Below, piece by piece: positions 1 through 11,164 of a stretch of DNA of 64,000 bases (within the stretch, counting starts at the first letter, position 1; the number at the start of each line of letters is the position of its first letter). The stretch spans positions 1,832,989 to 1,896,988 of the forward strand of contig VZQC01007129.1 of assembly GCA_009823505.1 (NCBI GenBank), written 5' to 3'. This DNA is from Rhizomys pruinosus (Eukaryota > Chordata > Mammalia > Rodentia > Spalacidae). Below the pieces are notes generated by a model. The model was not told where the DNA came from. It ran no database searches and saw nothing but the letters and a program-made list of their open reading frames with translations. The translations under genes and the position numbers were made by a program.

Positions 1-760
1 TCTTCTGATCTTTGTCTATTTGGAGTCCTATTTGTGCTTCTTGTATTTGTCTGGGTTGTCTATTTGTAGTTTGGGGAAATTTTCATCTATTATTCTGTTG
101 GAGATCTGTTCAATACTCTTCTCTTGAGAGATCTTCTCCTTCCTCTATCCTATGATGTGGATGTTGATCTTTTCATAAGTGTCCCATATTTCCTTTATTC
201 CCCTTTCATTGTATTTTTTAAATTTTTCATACTTTATTTAGCTTTTTAGTTGCCTGTGTTATCTTCCAGATTTGATATTCTTGTTGTGCTTCCTCTATTC
301 TAGTTCTGGGGCTTTTTCCTTTCCTTTCTTGATTGGATGAGCGTTCTAATTCCTTTTTGTTTCATCCTGTGTTTCTTTAGTATTTCCATTTCCTTTTTGA
401 ACTTCTCATCTCTTATTGGTGCTCCTTACTTCATTGGTTGGCTTCCTTTTTCAGTGTTTCTACTTCCTTTCAGAGTTTTTTTTTCTCTCTGTAATTGTTT
501 CTGGAGTTTGTCATCTGTTCCTTTAGTTCTTCTGAAGTTGTCTGTACCCTCTAGGTCCTTTTTGGTTTTTCATTTTCTCTCTTTAGTTCTCTGAATTCTT
601 CTTTATTTTCTTAATTTCTCGCATAGGTCTGCAATTATCCTCTAAGATCTGTTCCTTGGGTCTCCTCCAAGAGGGTCCCATTGTAGCTATCTCCTACAGG
701 TTTGGTAGAACTGGGTGCAGGATTTCCTGTTGCCTTTCCCATGTTGTCCCTTAGTCATGT
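1..760 (-). pseudogene. LINE-1 ORF1 remnant (partial, runs off the left edge)
   Basis: Read on the minus strand, this matches the ORF1 region of the LINE-1 at 32.66-33.80 kb in this same window. The stretch before the predicted fold (about 60-120) and the glutamate/lysine-rich coiled-coil-like part are recognisable. ORF1 of LINE-1 encodes an RNA-binding chaperone that forms trimers. Here the minus-strand frame is broken by stops and frameshifts, so it is a decayed copy. The likely start codon lies near 750 on the minus strand, just inside the 5' UTR. The rest of the element lies outside the window to the left. Confidence 0.8.
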
Positions 761-1395
761 CCCTGGCATGTGTGTTTTCCCTTTTGTGGTTCAAACTCCA
801 AATGCCTTTACACTATGTTAGCGGATGGTTTTCCTTGTCTCCTTCTGATGCTTTTTTTTTTTTTTTTTTATTTCGCCTTTCCTCCTCCTTGTTTATGGAC
901 TATTGACTTGTCTAGGTTTCAGGCTTTCAATTTTGTTTATATATTGGATATTGGAAACCTAAGTCACTCTTCTCTTCCTGTTCTGAAGGTTCTCCAAAAA
1001 AAAGTACTCTTGGCTTCTCACCAATTCCCATTGGCGGGAGGGGGGGTGGTTGCCTGATCTAGCCCTCGCCCTGGTACCTGCTTGAGTGACTTCCGGCCTC
1101 CTATGCCTCAGGAGCCAGCCTGAACAAAGCCGTAGAGGCACCAAACCAAACCCGACCCTCTGGTCCCGGCTCCAAAGGCGAAGGGCAGTCCCACCCAGAT
1201 GGCCACCCCCCACAAGAGGGCTCAGAGTCGCTACCCCCTTGCAGCAGCCTAGGAGTCAGTCCACTCCAAAATGTACCTGCCTTAGTCACTTCCGGCCTCC
1301 TGTGCCTCAGGAGCTGGCCATACAAACAGGCTGAGGCACCAAACCCAAACCCAACCCTGGTCCAGGTTCCACAGGTGAAGGGTGGCTTCTGCAGA
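761..1395 (-). promoter_or_regulatory. LINE-1 5' UTR with two tandem promoter monomers
   Basis: This lies upstream of ORF1 on the minus strand and is GC-richer than its surroundings. A block starting near 1,073 recurs near 1,271: the core ttccggcctcc is at 1,090-1,101 and 1,290-1,300, about 199 bp apart, with similar flanks. The outer unit is cut short at about 1,395. Murine LINE-1s carry internal promoters built from ~200-bp tandem monomers with a truncated outermost unit, and this arrangement fits that. The element is therefore probably full length at its 5' end. Promoter activity is inferred. Confidence 0.7.
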
Positions 1396-2987
1396 TTCTT
1401 GTTCTCCACACTTTGGCCAGCTGTGGACTTTTGTCCTTATTGCTCTCTGTTGCGTGAGGAACTTCACTGACAAGAGCTGAGAGATGCATTGTGCTCTCTC
1501 TACTCCTTGCTCCACTGTGTTCCATGAGCCTTAGGTGTAAATGTTCCATTGTAGATGTGTCACTTAGACTAAGTTTTAATTGGCATTTTTGTTTGTGCTT
1601 GAAAAGGAATAGCTTCACAGAGTGCTTGAGGTCTTGTTTTTCTAGACCCTTTGTCCTGATGTGATTAAAATATGGCCAGCTCCTACAGATCTCATCTCTT
1701 TCTTATCACATTTTGTCAGATGCTAAAAATAGTAACCAAGGCACACTGCTAACATACAAAGCTATTTGTAGCTAAGAGGCACAAGCTAATCACTAATCAC
1801 AGCTATCATGTCAGATGAGTTTTACTAAATATGTCACCAGCCCATTACAGGGACTTACATCTTTCTGGTCTCCATTGCTGCATACTTTATTTATTTGCAT
1901 AGGAAGAAAGCTCATTTGGGAACCAATGTTTTAGTTGGAATAGGCCGCGTATGCTATGGCATAACATGACTTTAAGTTCTCAACAGCCTTCACCAGAACA
2001 GCTTTATTACCTGCCTTGTGTCTTTGGGGCAGTTGCATCTTGAGTCTCATAGGCAGGGTGATAGACTGCACAGTGCCAGTGCCAGTTCTGGGGCAGAGGA
2101 AAAGGAGTGGGAAGGGGTTGGAAAGGAGAGTTGGAGAAGAGAACTCTGAGTGTGTGAGAATCCCACAATGAACCCATTACTAAAAAAAAAAAAAACCTCA
2201 CCAGGGGACCCTTATTAACTGCAGTGGCCCTCAATAAAGTATGAAAAAAGGAGGGGAACTTCCTGGGAAGCAAAAGTTGGAGAGGGAAGGGGATAAGAGA
2301 AGATATGGAGGGGGTGCAATCTAAATACATTCTGTAGTCAATGAAATCATGAATGACTAAAAGCAAACCTATTAAATAGTAAATAAATAAGCATCTGGGT
2401 GCTAGAGCCTTGACTGGTTCTGCCACATGGACTAGTTGACTGCTCTGTAGACTGACTTTCAAAGGGCTGTGGGGTGTGTCAGGGCCCTTAACTGCTCTCC
2501 AGACTGTGCAATGACTGACTAAGTAGCAGTCAAATTCCAGGAATGGAAAGGGAGGACTCTGGAGTCTGTTGGGTGTTCTGACAAGGGAAGCATCCTGGCT
2601 GTGGGGATGAGGCAGGCTGTGTGTGGTATGCCAGCAAAGTAGTGCCAACACTATGATAGAACTAAGCCTCAAGAGAGGAGAACAGCATATTTCCTTGGCA
2701 GAAGAGGAAGGAGAGAAGTTAGAGTGAAAATTGCAAGTGCTTCGGTGTGTGAAGATTTGGGAAGCAGATTCGTTGGCAAGTAGAGAGGTCAGACTCTGGA
2801 GGTTGACCAGGCTGTGTCTAAATGCCAGATATGAATACTTACTAGTTGAGAGTACTGGATGAGACCAAACACACCACGGTTTCTTTCTCTGGAAGATGGT
2901 GGGCATGATATCCAAACTTCAGAGGGTTGGTGTGAAACATACATATAATGCATACTAGACATTTTTAGAATCATCAAAATAAATGAC
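1396..2987. other. Anonymous sequence, no gene recognised
   Basis: I see no repeat family or exon that I can name. The plus strand is purine-rich between about 2,080 and 2,320, which empties the minus strand of stop codons and explains the long open frame listed separately. A short A-run lies at 2,182-2,194. Confidence 0.5.
2007..2915 (-). other. 302-codon open frame, probably non-coding
   Basis: This is the longest open frame in the window. Its translation is rich in Ser, Leu, Pro, Phe and His, and has a Phe run that comes from a poly-A stretch on the other strand. There is no recognisable domain, no signal peptide, no similarity I know, and no splice or polyadenylation context. The purine bias of the opposite strand removes stop codons, which is a simpler explanation than a gene. 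A single-exon lineage-specific gene cannot be excluded. Confidence 0.12.
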
Positions 2988-3170
2988 ATCAGGCTGGCTT
3001 AGTGGGCAAAGGTATTTGCCACCATGCCCTAATGACATGAGTCCTTCCCATGACCTACATGGTGCACAGGAAGAACTCCTGTAGGTTATCTTTTGATCAT
3101 CACATAACCACTGTGCCACACATGCATCTGACCCCTACCCCAAATACATAAGTAATGTAAATCATCTTTT
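2988..3170 (+). repeat. B2/B3-superfamily SINE, old copy
   Basis: It has a tRNA-like head (ggctggcttagtgggcaaag) and a middle with the gacctacatgg-like segment. The tail reads tgtgccacacatgcatctgacc and then an A-rich end. The copy is diverged. The same family occurs at 11.23 and 21.57 kb. Confidence 0.65.
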
Positions 3171-3935
3171 ATAAGAGCATATAATTACCGAGGTGCTACT
3201 AAGAAGCACACTCACTTAGATTTGTATTAGGCTTAAGGACCCAGAGTTGGAGACACATCAAAGAAGCCAAAGTAAGTATGTATTGTAAAGTAGTAAGTGC
3301 TTTATGAGATAAGGATTTTAGATTTAATATAAAAGTAAAAAGAACAATGGGACTAATTGCCAAGAGACACAGAATGTTGTATTTGAGCACAGAAAGCTCA
3401 TTCTTTAGTGTTGTGGAGGGTTAAGTGGTAGAACAAAGCATCAGGGGATATATGGGTGTGGAAAATGAAGGGTCAAGAATAAGGGATGCCAGGACACTAG
3501 ACATTCAGAGTAATCTACTGTGAACTCAGACTGACGAAATCAAACCCACCTGTGCCCTGTTAAGGAGCCCCCCCACCCAGGTTTTCTGGTCACCATTAAC
3601 AATTAGCTGTATAGGTAATATAACCACAGGGAATTTGATATAATTATTCACATTTTCCAGAAATAAAAACTAAAGCTTTGAAGAATGATTGTCAGCTTTT
3701 ACCAGCAAGGGTAGCCACATAATAAAGGCATTTTAAGCAACAGTAGTTTAACATTTACTAATTCCTATTACTGTGGTGAAAGTCATTATTTTTTTGGTCA
3801 ACTTGACTGGGTTACCGTCCTCACTGAGTCAGTCAAATCCTAATCTAGGTTTTGCAGTACAAGTTTTATTCTTGTACCTAAAATTATCATCAGTTCACTT
3901 TAACTGGGGGGGGTATTCTTGGTTTTCTGGATTCA
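3171..3935. other. Anonymous sequence
   Basis: No gene or nameable repeat seen. A segment near 3,795-3,880 (gtcaacttgactgggttac) resembles ends of old non-autonomous DNA transposons, but I cannot assign it. Confidence 0.4.
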
Positions 3936-4220
3936 CTTGAATTTCTTAAAAAAAATTTTTTTTATTAATTTTATTGATTTCTGTATGTGTATGAATGTAC
4001 TGTCTGCATGCAAGTTTGTGCACCCGTGTCATGCAATGCCTTGGAGGTCAGAAGAGGGTGTCGGATTCCCCTGGAACTGGAGTTCTCCAGGAATTGGAGT
4101 TTTGTAGATGGTTCTCAGCCGCCATGTGGGTGCTGGGGATTGAACCCGGGTCCTCTGTAAGAGCAGTTGGCACTCTTAGCTGCTAGGCCACCTCTCCAGC
4201 CCCTTGCTTGAATTTCTTAA
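3936..4220 (-). repeat. B3-like SINE with target-site duplication
   Basis: The minus strand reads from the tRNA-like head near 4,205 (ggctggagaggtggcctag) to the A-rich tail near 3,955. It is flanked by cttgaatttcttaa at 3,936-3,949 and 4,207-4,220, a 14-bp target-site duplication. The 3' half carries the segment typical of the abundant family here (cattgcatgacacgggtgca). This is a LINE-1-mobilised, RNA polymerase III type element. Confidence 0.9.
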
Positions 4221-4246
4221 GAGTGAAGCTGCCAGTAGAAGGCAGC

Positions 4247-4645
4247 GTTCCATGGATGGCCTGAAGCCTAAGTTCTACGGAAAGACATTCCACGGATGGC
4301 CTGAGGCCTAAGCTCTAAGGAAAGACAATCCATGGATGGCTTGTGGCTAAGCTCTACAGAAAGACATTCCATGGATGGCCTGGGGCCTAAGCTCTATGGA
4401 AAGACATTCCACGGATGGCCCGGGGCCTAAGCTCTAAGGAAAGACATTCCACAGATGGCCCGGGGCCTAAGCTCTATGGAAAAGGCATTCCACGGATGGC
4501 CCGGGGCCTAAGCTCTATGGAAAGACATTCCACGGATGGCCCAAGGCCTGAGCTATATGGAAAAGGCATTCCACGGATGGCCTGAGGCCTAAGCTCTACT
4601 GAAAAGGCATTGTACTGATGGCCTGAGGCCTAAGCTCTACAGAAA
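4247..4645. repeat. 40-bp minisatellite, about ten units
   Basis: Units start with attccacggatggcc and continue with ggcctaagctctatggaaag. Most are 40 bp; some are 41 bp because of an extra A and G (gaaaaggcatt). Each unit contains a near-palindromic ggcctgaggcc or ggcccggggcc. The array starts right after the short unique stretch that follows the SINE at 3.95-4.2 kb and ends just before a B1. Confidence 0.93.
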
Positions 4646-4727
4646 AGTCCCATCCTCTCCCTCTTGGTGTTCCACTATGAGGATCTGAGAATTGCTCAGG
4701 CAGGAAAAGCAATTCACTGTGGAACTT

Positions 4728-4886
4728 TTTTTTTCTTTTCTTTGTCTTTTGAAATAGGGTGTCCCTGTAATCCCAGCTGTCCTGGAACTCACTATGCAGA
4801 CCAGGCTGGCCTTGAACTCACAGAGATCTGCCTGCCTCTGCCTCCTGAGTGCTGGGATTAAAGGCATGTGCCACCACATCTGGCTT
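4728..4886 (-). repeat. B1 SINE
   Basis: The minus strand gives the 7SL-derived B1 order: a gccagatgtggtggcacatg-like head near 4,885, then the ctttaatcccagcac, gccagcctggtctgc and agttccagg segments, with an A-rich tail at 4,728-4,745. Confidence 0.9.
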
Positions 4887-5782
4887 GTGGTATATATTTT
4901 AACAGGTATCTTTTCCTGTTTCTGTTTTTCTGGTAGAAATCTGGTTGATAGAATTGACTATAATGGTCAGAGAGAAATTGGAATTTATCTGTATACAGTT
5001 CTGCAGGGACTCAAGCTCTTTGATCATATTTCTTTTCTTTTCTTTTCTTTCCTTTACCATTTTCTGGGGCCACAGAATTTTCACTGGATTTTGTTTTCAG
5101 TTGGTAGGTGAGAAAAGAGAACAAAGCTCGAAGACAGCATGCTCTCTATCTTAGAGGGTATATGATAGAGCATTGGGAGATGGCTGTTCTAATGATTATC
5201 ATGAGGAAGGGTCTGAGAACCCAACCATGTCTAACAGCCCAGGAATCAGGGTGGGGCGAGGGGGTCCTTTCTCACACCAGGAGATACTCATAATGTTGGC
5301 CAATGCAAAGAAGTGCAAGTGGGCTGACCCTTCCTTTTCCTATGATTCATTTCAGCTACAAAACAGCCTGGTCACTCTGGACTATGGGTTAAGTCCCTTT
5401 CTACACAGAGTTGGAATGTGAATGATACCTTCCATGGATATCAAGAAAGATGACAGATTGAATACAGGAAAACTAAATACAAAGAGCTCTGTAGAACCAA
5501 GGACAATTCTTAGTTCTCTGTGTTAGTTTTCTATGCTTCATGACTAACTGCGAGGCACATGTCTTTAGGTGATCTACAACTACATCTCAGAATTTCCATT
5601 GGGCAGCATCTGTTATAAAGCTGAATCTTCTGAAGCTTTTATCCCAGAAATCAAGGTGTTGACCAGGCATCATTCTTGTCTGAAGGCTTAAGTGAGGAAA
5701 TTTACTTATCTAGCATTCAGGCTGTGGGCAGAAGTTATGTCCTTATAGTTACAAGATAGAAGTCTTTTGTTGTTGTTGACAT
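4887..5782. other. Anonymous sequence
   Basis: Short open frames only. No exon-like structure or named repeat. A T/C-rich run lies at 5,030-5,060. Confidence 0.45.
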
Positions 5783-5933
5783 TTTTTTTTTTTTGGTGTT
5801 TTTGAGACAGGGTCTCCTTGTAGCCCCAGCTGTCCTGGAACTCACTCTGTAGAACAGGCTGGTCTTGAACTCACAAAGATCCTCCTGCCTCCCAAGTGCT
5901 AGGATTAAAGGCATGCGCCACCACACCAAGCTG
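5783..5933 (-). repeat. B1 SINE
   Basis: Antisense B1 with the tail as a T-run at 5,780-5,795, gagacagggtctccttgtag, and the head near 5,930 (gcttggtgtggtggcgcatg on the minus strand). A small deletion removes part of the cctctgcctcc region. Confidence 0.9.
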
Positions 5934-7537
5934 TTGTTGACTATTAATTGGCAGTTACTCCCAGCTCCTTGAAGTCACCAAAGTTTCTAGGAGCTGCATC
6001 AGCTTGCCCCCACATTGTCCTTTTACAGCATAGCAGCTCAATTAAAAGCCAGCACAGTCTCTCCAAACCCAATAAGCCAAAATGAAATGCTACATAGTCA
6101 AGGGGATAACATTGAATAATCCCACATCCTATTGGTCAGAATTAATCACAGCTTCTGGTATATTTGAAGAGAGAGCTTTATATGAGACTGTGAGCTATTG
6201 AGAGTGTCCCCACAGCATTGTTCACCTGGTCACAGAGATGGAATACAGCAGGTGCACAGTGGATATCTGTTGGAGGACAGAGTGAGAAAAACCAGATCTG
6301 GTAGAATGAAGTCTAGGGAAAGTTTGTTGACATGCCTTCCTTGCACTGATTCTCAGAGGCACGTGGGCATGCTTACAGGAAAGGGGAAGGACTCTCCTGC
6401 TGTGGATTCTAACTCTCCTATGCCTCTCCCTGTATAGGGTGATTATAATGAAACTGAGTAAATAGGTTTTGGCAAGGGGAATGTGTGGTGGTGGCAAACT
6501 GCCTTGCAGAATGGTGTCCTACAAGGTGGGTTAAATCTCCCAATATCATGGTGTGTGCTGTGTGAAGTCAATACGTTTACTATAATGAAGATGGTAATTG
6601 GCCTGGATTTCCATAATTATCACATTAGCCCTGACTACTGAGATGTGAAAGGCCAATGCTGAGGGCAACCTCATTCCTTCTGTCCCTGAGTTTCTTCCTC
6701 TACCCAAATGAATTTTCTCCTTTTAGGTTTTTTCCTGGGAAAGTCAGTTATAATCTGAGATGCCATCTGTCTTTCTGGCTGCAAGCCAAATGATTTCATT
6801 AAAAATCATGGGGGATATTTGCTTGCACTGTTCTGAGCTTGTGCCATACAGACAGTAAGGAGTTGGCAGGAAAAGAGTACCTTAGAGCAAGGATTTGAGT
6901 GCTTGTAGTTTGGGGAGGGAGACTCTAAGAAGCAGCAGGAGGGGCAGGGAGTGTGATAGGGAAGAAAGAACACAATATGGTGTGTGATATGGTCAGGATT
7001 CAGTGGCTGCTACCAAAGCACAATGCTACTAGTGGTTCAGAGAGTGTGCTTCCTTGTAGCCATCTCAGTCAAAGAACAAGAAAGCACAGGTGTTTATCAC
7101 CAATTTTCATTCATGAGTGCTTAGGGGGAGTTCCAAGGCAGTTGTGGCCTTGCTGCAGCCTGGCACTGGGCTGCAGTTGTTGTTTCAGGACTTATAGACA
7201 AAAGCCATCCTCGAGGACAGGAAGGGAGGCCATGGGATATGGTTCAGCGTTGATGGCATCTGCCCAGCAGTGTCTCAGGCGGTCACCACTGTCATCCCTT
7301 CTGCCTCAGTGGGCAGGAAGGAAGAGCCCGTTTGCAGAGGACACTGCTCTACTTGCTGGATTTTTTTCCCTTTGCTAAAATTAATACATTTTGTTTTTAT
7401 GAAGTATATTGATCTCTAGTTTTTATTTCCTGTGATGTCTTATTTTGAGCCTCATGAAGTAAACTGAGAAATGTCCAGCTTATCTAGTTCCAGAAAGAAG
7501 CCATGGTAGTATTTTTTTCTCTTTATGAACTTACCAC
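5934..7537. other. Anonymous sequence
   Basis: There is an open frame of 141 codons on the plus strand at 6,953-7,378 in a slightly GC-richer patch, with no recognisable domain or gene context. I regard it as chance. No nameable repeat seen. Confidence 0.45.
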
Positions 7538-7948
7538 TTGTCCTAGTTTGCTCTCCTTGTTGCAGTAATAAATACCATGTCCAAAAGGAACTTTGGGAGA
7601 AAAGTGTTCATTTTGCTTACAAATTATAACAGTCCACCCGGAGGAGAGACAGGCAGCAATGCAAGGCCGGAACCTGGAGGGAGGACTTGAAGCAGAGAGC
7701 ACAGAGGAATACTGTTGGCTGGCTGGTTCCCCCTGGCTCTCTCAGATAGCTTTCTTATGTAGTGCAGGCCCACTTGCCTTGATATAGAACCACTCACCAT
7801 GGGCTGGGCCCACCTCCATCAACTAGCAATCAAGAACATGTCTCATAGAGCCATAGGCCAATCTGATGGAGTGAGTTCCTCAAATGAGTCTTGTCTTTCC
7901 AGGTGTGTCTTCCTTTGTGTCAAGTTGACAAAAACTAACCAGCACACC
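7538..7948 (+). repeat. Rodent medium-reiterated repeat (URR1-like, name uncertain)
   Basis: It starts tgtcctagtttgctctcc, then has a gcagtaataaataccatg block, and ends gtgtcaagttgacaaaaact followed by aaccagcaca. The same family is at 30.83 kb (plus), 41.88 kb (minus, palindrome copy) and 48.0 kb (minus). I recall it as a non-autonomous hAT-type rodent repeat, but the name needs a library search. Confidence 0.6.
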
Positions 7949-8104
7949 CGGAAAACCATCCAGGCTGGGGTTATTCTTTTGGACAAGTTTTAATTACTAA
8001 TTCATTATAATTGTAGAGGAAGGGGACATTTGAGAGGAGGATGTGGGGGGACATGAGAAGAATTGGAGGGGGGCTATGACAAAATTCTCAAAAGAACCCC
8101 AAAT

Positions 8105-8215
8105 AAATTAAAAAGATAAGTTACAAAGGATCTGCCACACCCCTCTCACCTCCACAGGCACCCACATACATGTGGCATACACACATACACACACACACAC
8201 ACATAATAAATAAAA
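8105..8215 (+). repeat. 5'-truncated SINE tail with CA repeat
   Basis: The 3' part of a B2/B3-superfamily SINE (ctctcacctccacaggcacc) leads into a (CA)n run at 8,176-8,203 and an A/T-rich end (ataataaataaaataaatg). Confidence 0.6.
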
Positions 8216-9506
8216 TAAATGTTATGGAAAAGATGTTTTAGTGTAGAGTTTAGGAGAAAGAGAGGTTTTTAGGCAAAGAAAGTAGCACCCAGATGTGTGG
8301 GGTAGGCCTGGCCTCCTCAAGGCAGAGCTGTGACAAATTGGTGTAATATTTACCACATTTTGGTGGCTATCAACTTATATCTGGAAAAGTTATTAAGAAA
8401 CCATTTTTTTCTTCTTTTTCCCCCTCTATTCAGATAAGGGATATAATAGGGTGTCTCTGGAGGTGCCCGGGGTAAAATTATAACCTGATAAGGTGAAATC
8501 AAGAGTCACTAAGTTTTAATAAGACAGGTAGTACATGTCCTTTCCCTGTAAATAGGGCTTCTGGAGAGCTTCCTAGAAAATGCAAGTTTTCAGCTAGGAA
8601 TGGAGAGAGGAGTCAAATAGTTGTTAACTATGTAGGAATTCCCCAGTCTGCTGGAGGGAGGCTTCATTCAGGCTCCGGGGAGAGGGAGTCCCTTTCCCAT
8701 GGCCTCATCATTTTCCATCTTTCTATCCTGTCCTGTCTCCCTGATGACAAAAGTTGGCACTGTTGCCCCCATAGCAGCCACTGAAGGTAAATTTTGCAGA
8801 GCTCTATTAACAAAGCACAGTCCCAGGTTCACAGGAGGTTCTGGGAATGCTGGTTTCTCTCTCGCTTTCCATAGGAATTCTCAGTAGTGTCAGCTGCTCC
8901 TTCTCTTCTTTTCCTCATCTGACAAATGAGTTCCACTCTGAAGCCATCCCGGCCTCCCATTGAAGAAGCCCCCATTGGTTTTTATCATATGGCTCAGTTT
9001 TTTCTTACCTAAAACCTTCTTAATTTTCTAAAATTTTCATTAAAATATTTTGCCTTTTATGGTCTTTACCTTTTTATGACAAGGTCAGTTTCCTGAGAGG
9101 AGTCCTTTTCTTTTACTTTGCTATATTCCTATTATCTAGATAGACACATGCAATTCATAGAATGGCCCATAAACAAGTAGGGCATGAAAATGTAAAGGCT
9201 GTGATTGTCCCCTTCTTGGCTGCTGTGGCAGAAACAGGGCTTGGTCTGCAGCAGGAGTGCAAGTCAGTTGTGGATGAAATTCTAGCTGTGTAAGCTTTCC
9301 TTCCTGACTGGGTTAAGTGTAAACTTTCCCTACAAAGTTTTCTATGCTGCTTGAAAGCTCCTGAGTTGCATATCAACAAAGGCAGTGGGCTGTAGCACAG
9401 CCAGTTTCCCAGTCTCAGGATGGGCCTATAAGCAAATACACACAGTTCTCAGGATATGGCATCAATGTAGGAGTCCATTAATAGATGAAAAGAAAGCATG
9501 ATACAT
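8216..9506. other. Anonymous sequence
   Basis: No repeat family, RNA gene or exon that I can support. Only short frames on both strands. Confidence 0.45.
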
Positions 9507-9761
9507 TTATATGTTGGAGCATTTTTTAAATTTTATTTATTTTTTATGTGTATGAATGTACTGTCTGCATGTAGGTTGGTGCACCCATGTCTTTCAATGC
9601 CTCGGAGGTCAGAAGGTATTGGATTCCCCTGGAACTGGAATCAAAGACAGTTCTCAGCCACCATGTGGGCGCTAGGGATTAAACCTGGATCCTCTGCAAG
9701 AGCAGTCGGCACTCTTAAACACTAGGCCATCTCTCCAGCCCCTTATATGTTGGAGTATTTT
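9507..9761 (-). repeat. B3-like SINE with 19-bp target-site duplication
   Basis: Flanks ttatatgttggagcatttt (9,507-9,525) and ttatatgttggagtatttt (9,743-9,761) differ by one base. The SINE between them is antisense, with the A-rich tail on the left and the ggctggagagatggcctag head on the right. It has a short deletion in the middle compared with the 15-kb copies. Confidence 0.93.
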
Positions 9762-9804
9762 ATTTAAATTATTTAGCCACTTAGAATCCAGCCATCTGTA
9801 ATGT

Positions 9805-10165
9805 ATTAGTCACTTTTCTTTTGCTGTGATAAAACCGCCATGACCAAGGGAACTTATAAAAGGAAAAGTTTATTTGAGCTTATGATTAATGATTCCAGGG
9901 AATTAGAGTCCAATGTGGCAGGGAGGCATGGTGGCCAGGGCTGGAGCAGAAAGCCAAAGTTCACATCCTCTGATGAGCATGGAAAGTGGAGAGGGAGAGA
10001 TTGGAGACTGCAAGGCTTGTTGAACTCACTAAGCCCCTTCCCCCAATGACGTATGTCCTTCAGCTTGGCCACACCTTCTAAGATCTCCCAGAACAGTGCC
10101 ACCAATTGGGGACAAAATGTCTGAATACTTAAAGCCTATGGGGGACACTCTCATTCAAACCACCA
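9805..10165 (+). repeat. Rodent interspersed repeat (tgctgtgataaaac ... caaaccaccac type)
   Basis: It begins at the ttttgctgtgataaaaccgc block and ends at ctcattcaaaccaccac. The intermediate gggaacttataaaaggaaa and gccacaccttc segments match a repeat I know to be common in rodent genomes. Family name not certain. Confidence 0.6.
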
Positions 10166-10167
10166 CA

Positions 10168-10460
10168 TGCAACAATATGGATAAAATTGGAGGATGTTGT
10201 GTTAAGGGAAATAAGCCATATAAAGCCAAATACCATATGCTCTAGCTAAACATTGACCACGAAGAGTAAGAGAACAGACTAGTGATCACTAGAGGACAAG
10301 AAATGTAGAGTCAGGTTGGGAGGAAGTAAGATCACAGGTACCAAAATACAGTTAGACAGGAAGAGTCAAGCTATAGAGTCCTATAATATCATATGGTGAC
10401 TATAGTTTGCTGGATTTTTGTTGGTGCCTTTTAATTATTTAGAGTGATGGGCTTCATTAT
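10168..10460 (+). repeat. Old LINE-1 3' end (L1M-like)
   Basis: It carries typical 3' UTR features of ancient mammalian LINE-1: ggatgttgtgttaagggaaa, ataagcc, then ccaaaatacagttagacagg, and the final tggtgactatagtttgctgg. Heavily diverged. Confidence 0.7.
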
Positions 10461-10574
10461 AAAGTTTTTATACTTTGGTCATATCAGTTCCCTATTACCT
10501 CCCTAGACTCTCTTCTCCCTTGTCCCAATTTCTTGCTGTCTTTTCTAATAACTGCCTTTCTACTTTCATGGTTT

Positions 10575-10985
10575 TTTTAACATTCAGATTCAACATATGA
10601 AAGAAAATATGCATTGTTCCCAAATCTGGCTTATTTTACTTAACACAATGATGCCCAGTCTCATCTGCTTTCCTGAAAATGACGTTATCTCACTCTCTGT
10701 TGACAGCGTTTTGCTGTGTTGGCCTCCTGAGTGATCTTGCTTCAGCTTCCTGGGCGCTCAGGTAACAGGCACACACCACTATTCCCAGCTGGATTTCATT
10801 CTTCTGTACAGATGAATCAATTTCTGTTGTGTGTCTACCAGATTTTCTTTACAATTTTATCAATTGATAGGCATTTGAGCTGATTATATTTAGCTTTTAT
10901 GAACAGTTTCACTGCAAATATAGCCATGCAGGTGTTTGTATGTGTGTTACTTTTGATTTCTTCATGTGTGTGCCATGAGAGTTGC
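10575..10985 (-). repeat. Old LINE-1 ORF2/3' end fragment, split by a B1-like piece
   Basis: Antisense ORF2 C-terminal DNA: ggcttattttacttaacaca followed by ctcatctgctttcc. It resumes after the B1-like insert with the segment that usually reads as the conserved 'host cell nick' end region (gcaaatatagccatgcaggt). Confidence 0.65.
10706..10793 (-). repeat. B1/monomer-like SINE fragment
   Basis: Antisense tgttggcctcctgagtgatc, followed by cttcctgggcgctc and acacaccactattcccagct. It is short and diverged and sits inside the old LINE-1. Confidence 0.5.
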
Positions 10986-11164
10986 ATCCATGTTCTTTTA
11001 CCATTCTAGTATTCCAAAATGGCACCAAAATGGCCCATTAAACTTAGTATATGACATCATAGCCTTTAGTTCCAAACTCCTCCACATCATTTCTGTAATC
11101 CAGGAGGCCTGAGAACCATATAATCAGGCTTGTCACAGCAATGTCCTGATTTTTCACTACCGGT

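Noticed and set aside
4247..4645. Regular tandem array as a possible CRISPR
   Set aside because: The units are head-to-tail with no unique spacers, and the genome is clearly rodent.
6953..7378. 141-codon plus-strand frame as a gene
   Set aside because: No start context, domain, or splice or polyadenylation evidence; the length is within chance expectation for a GC-richer patch.
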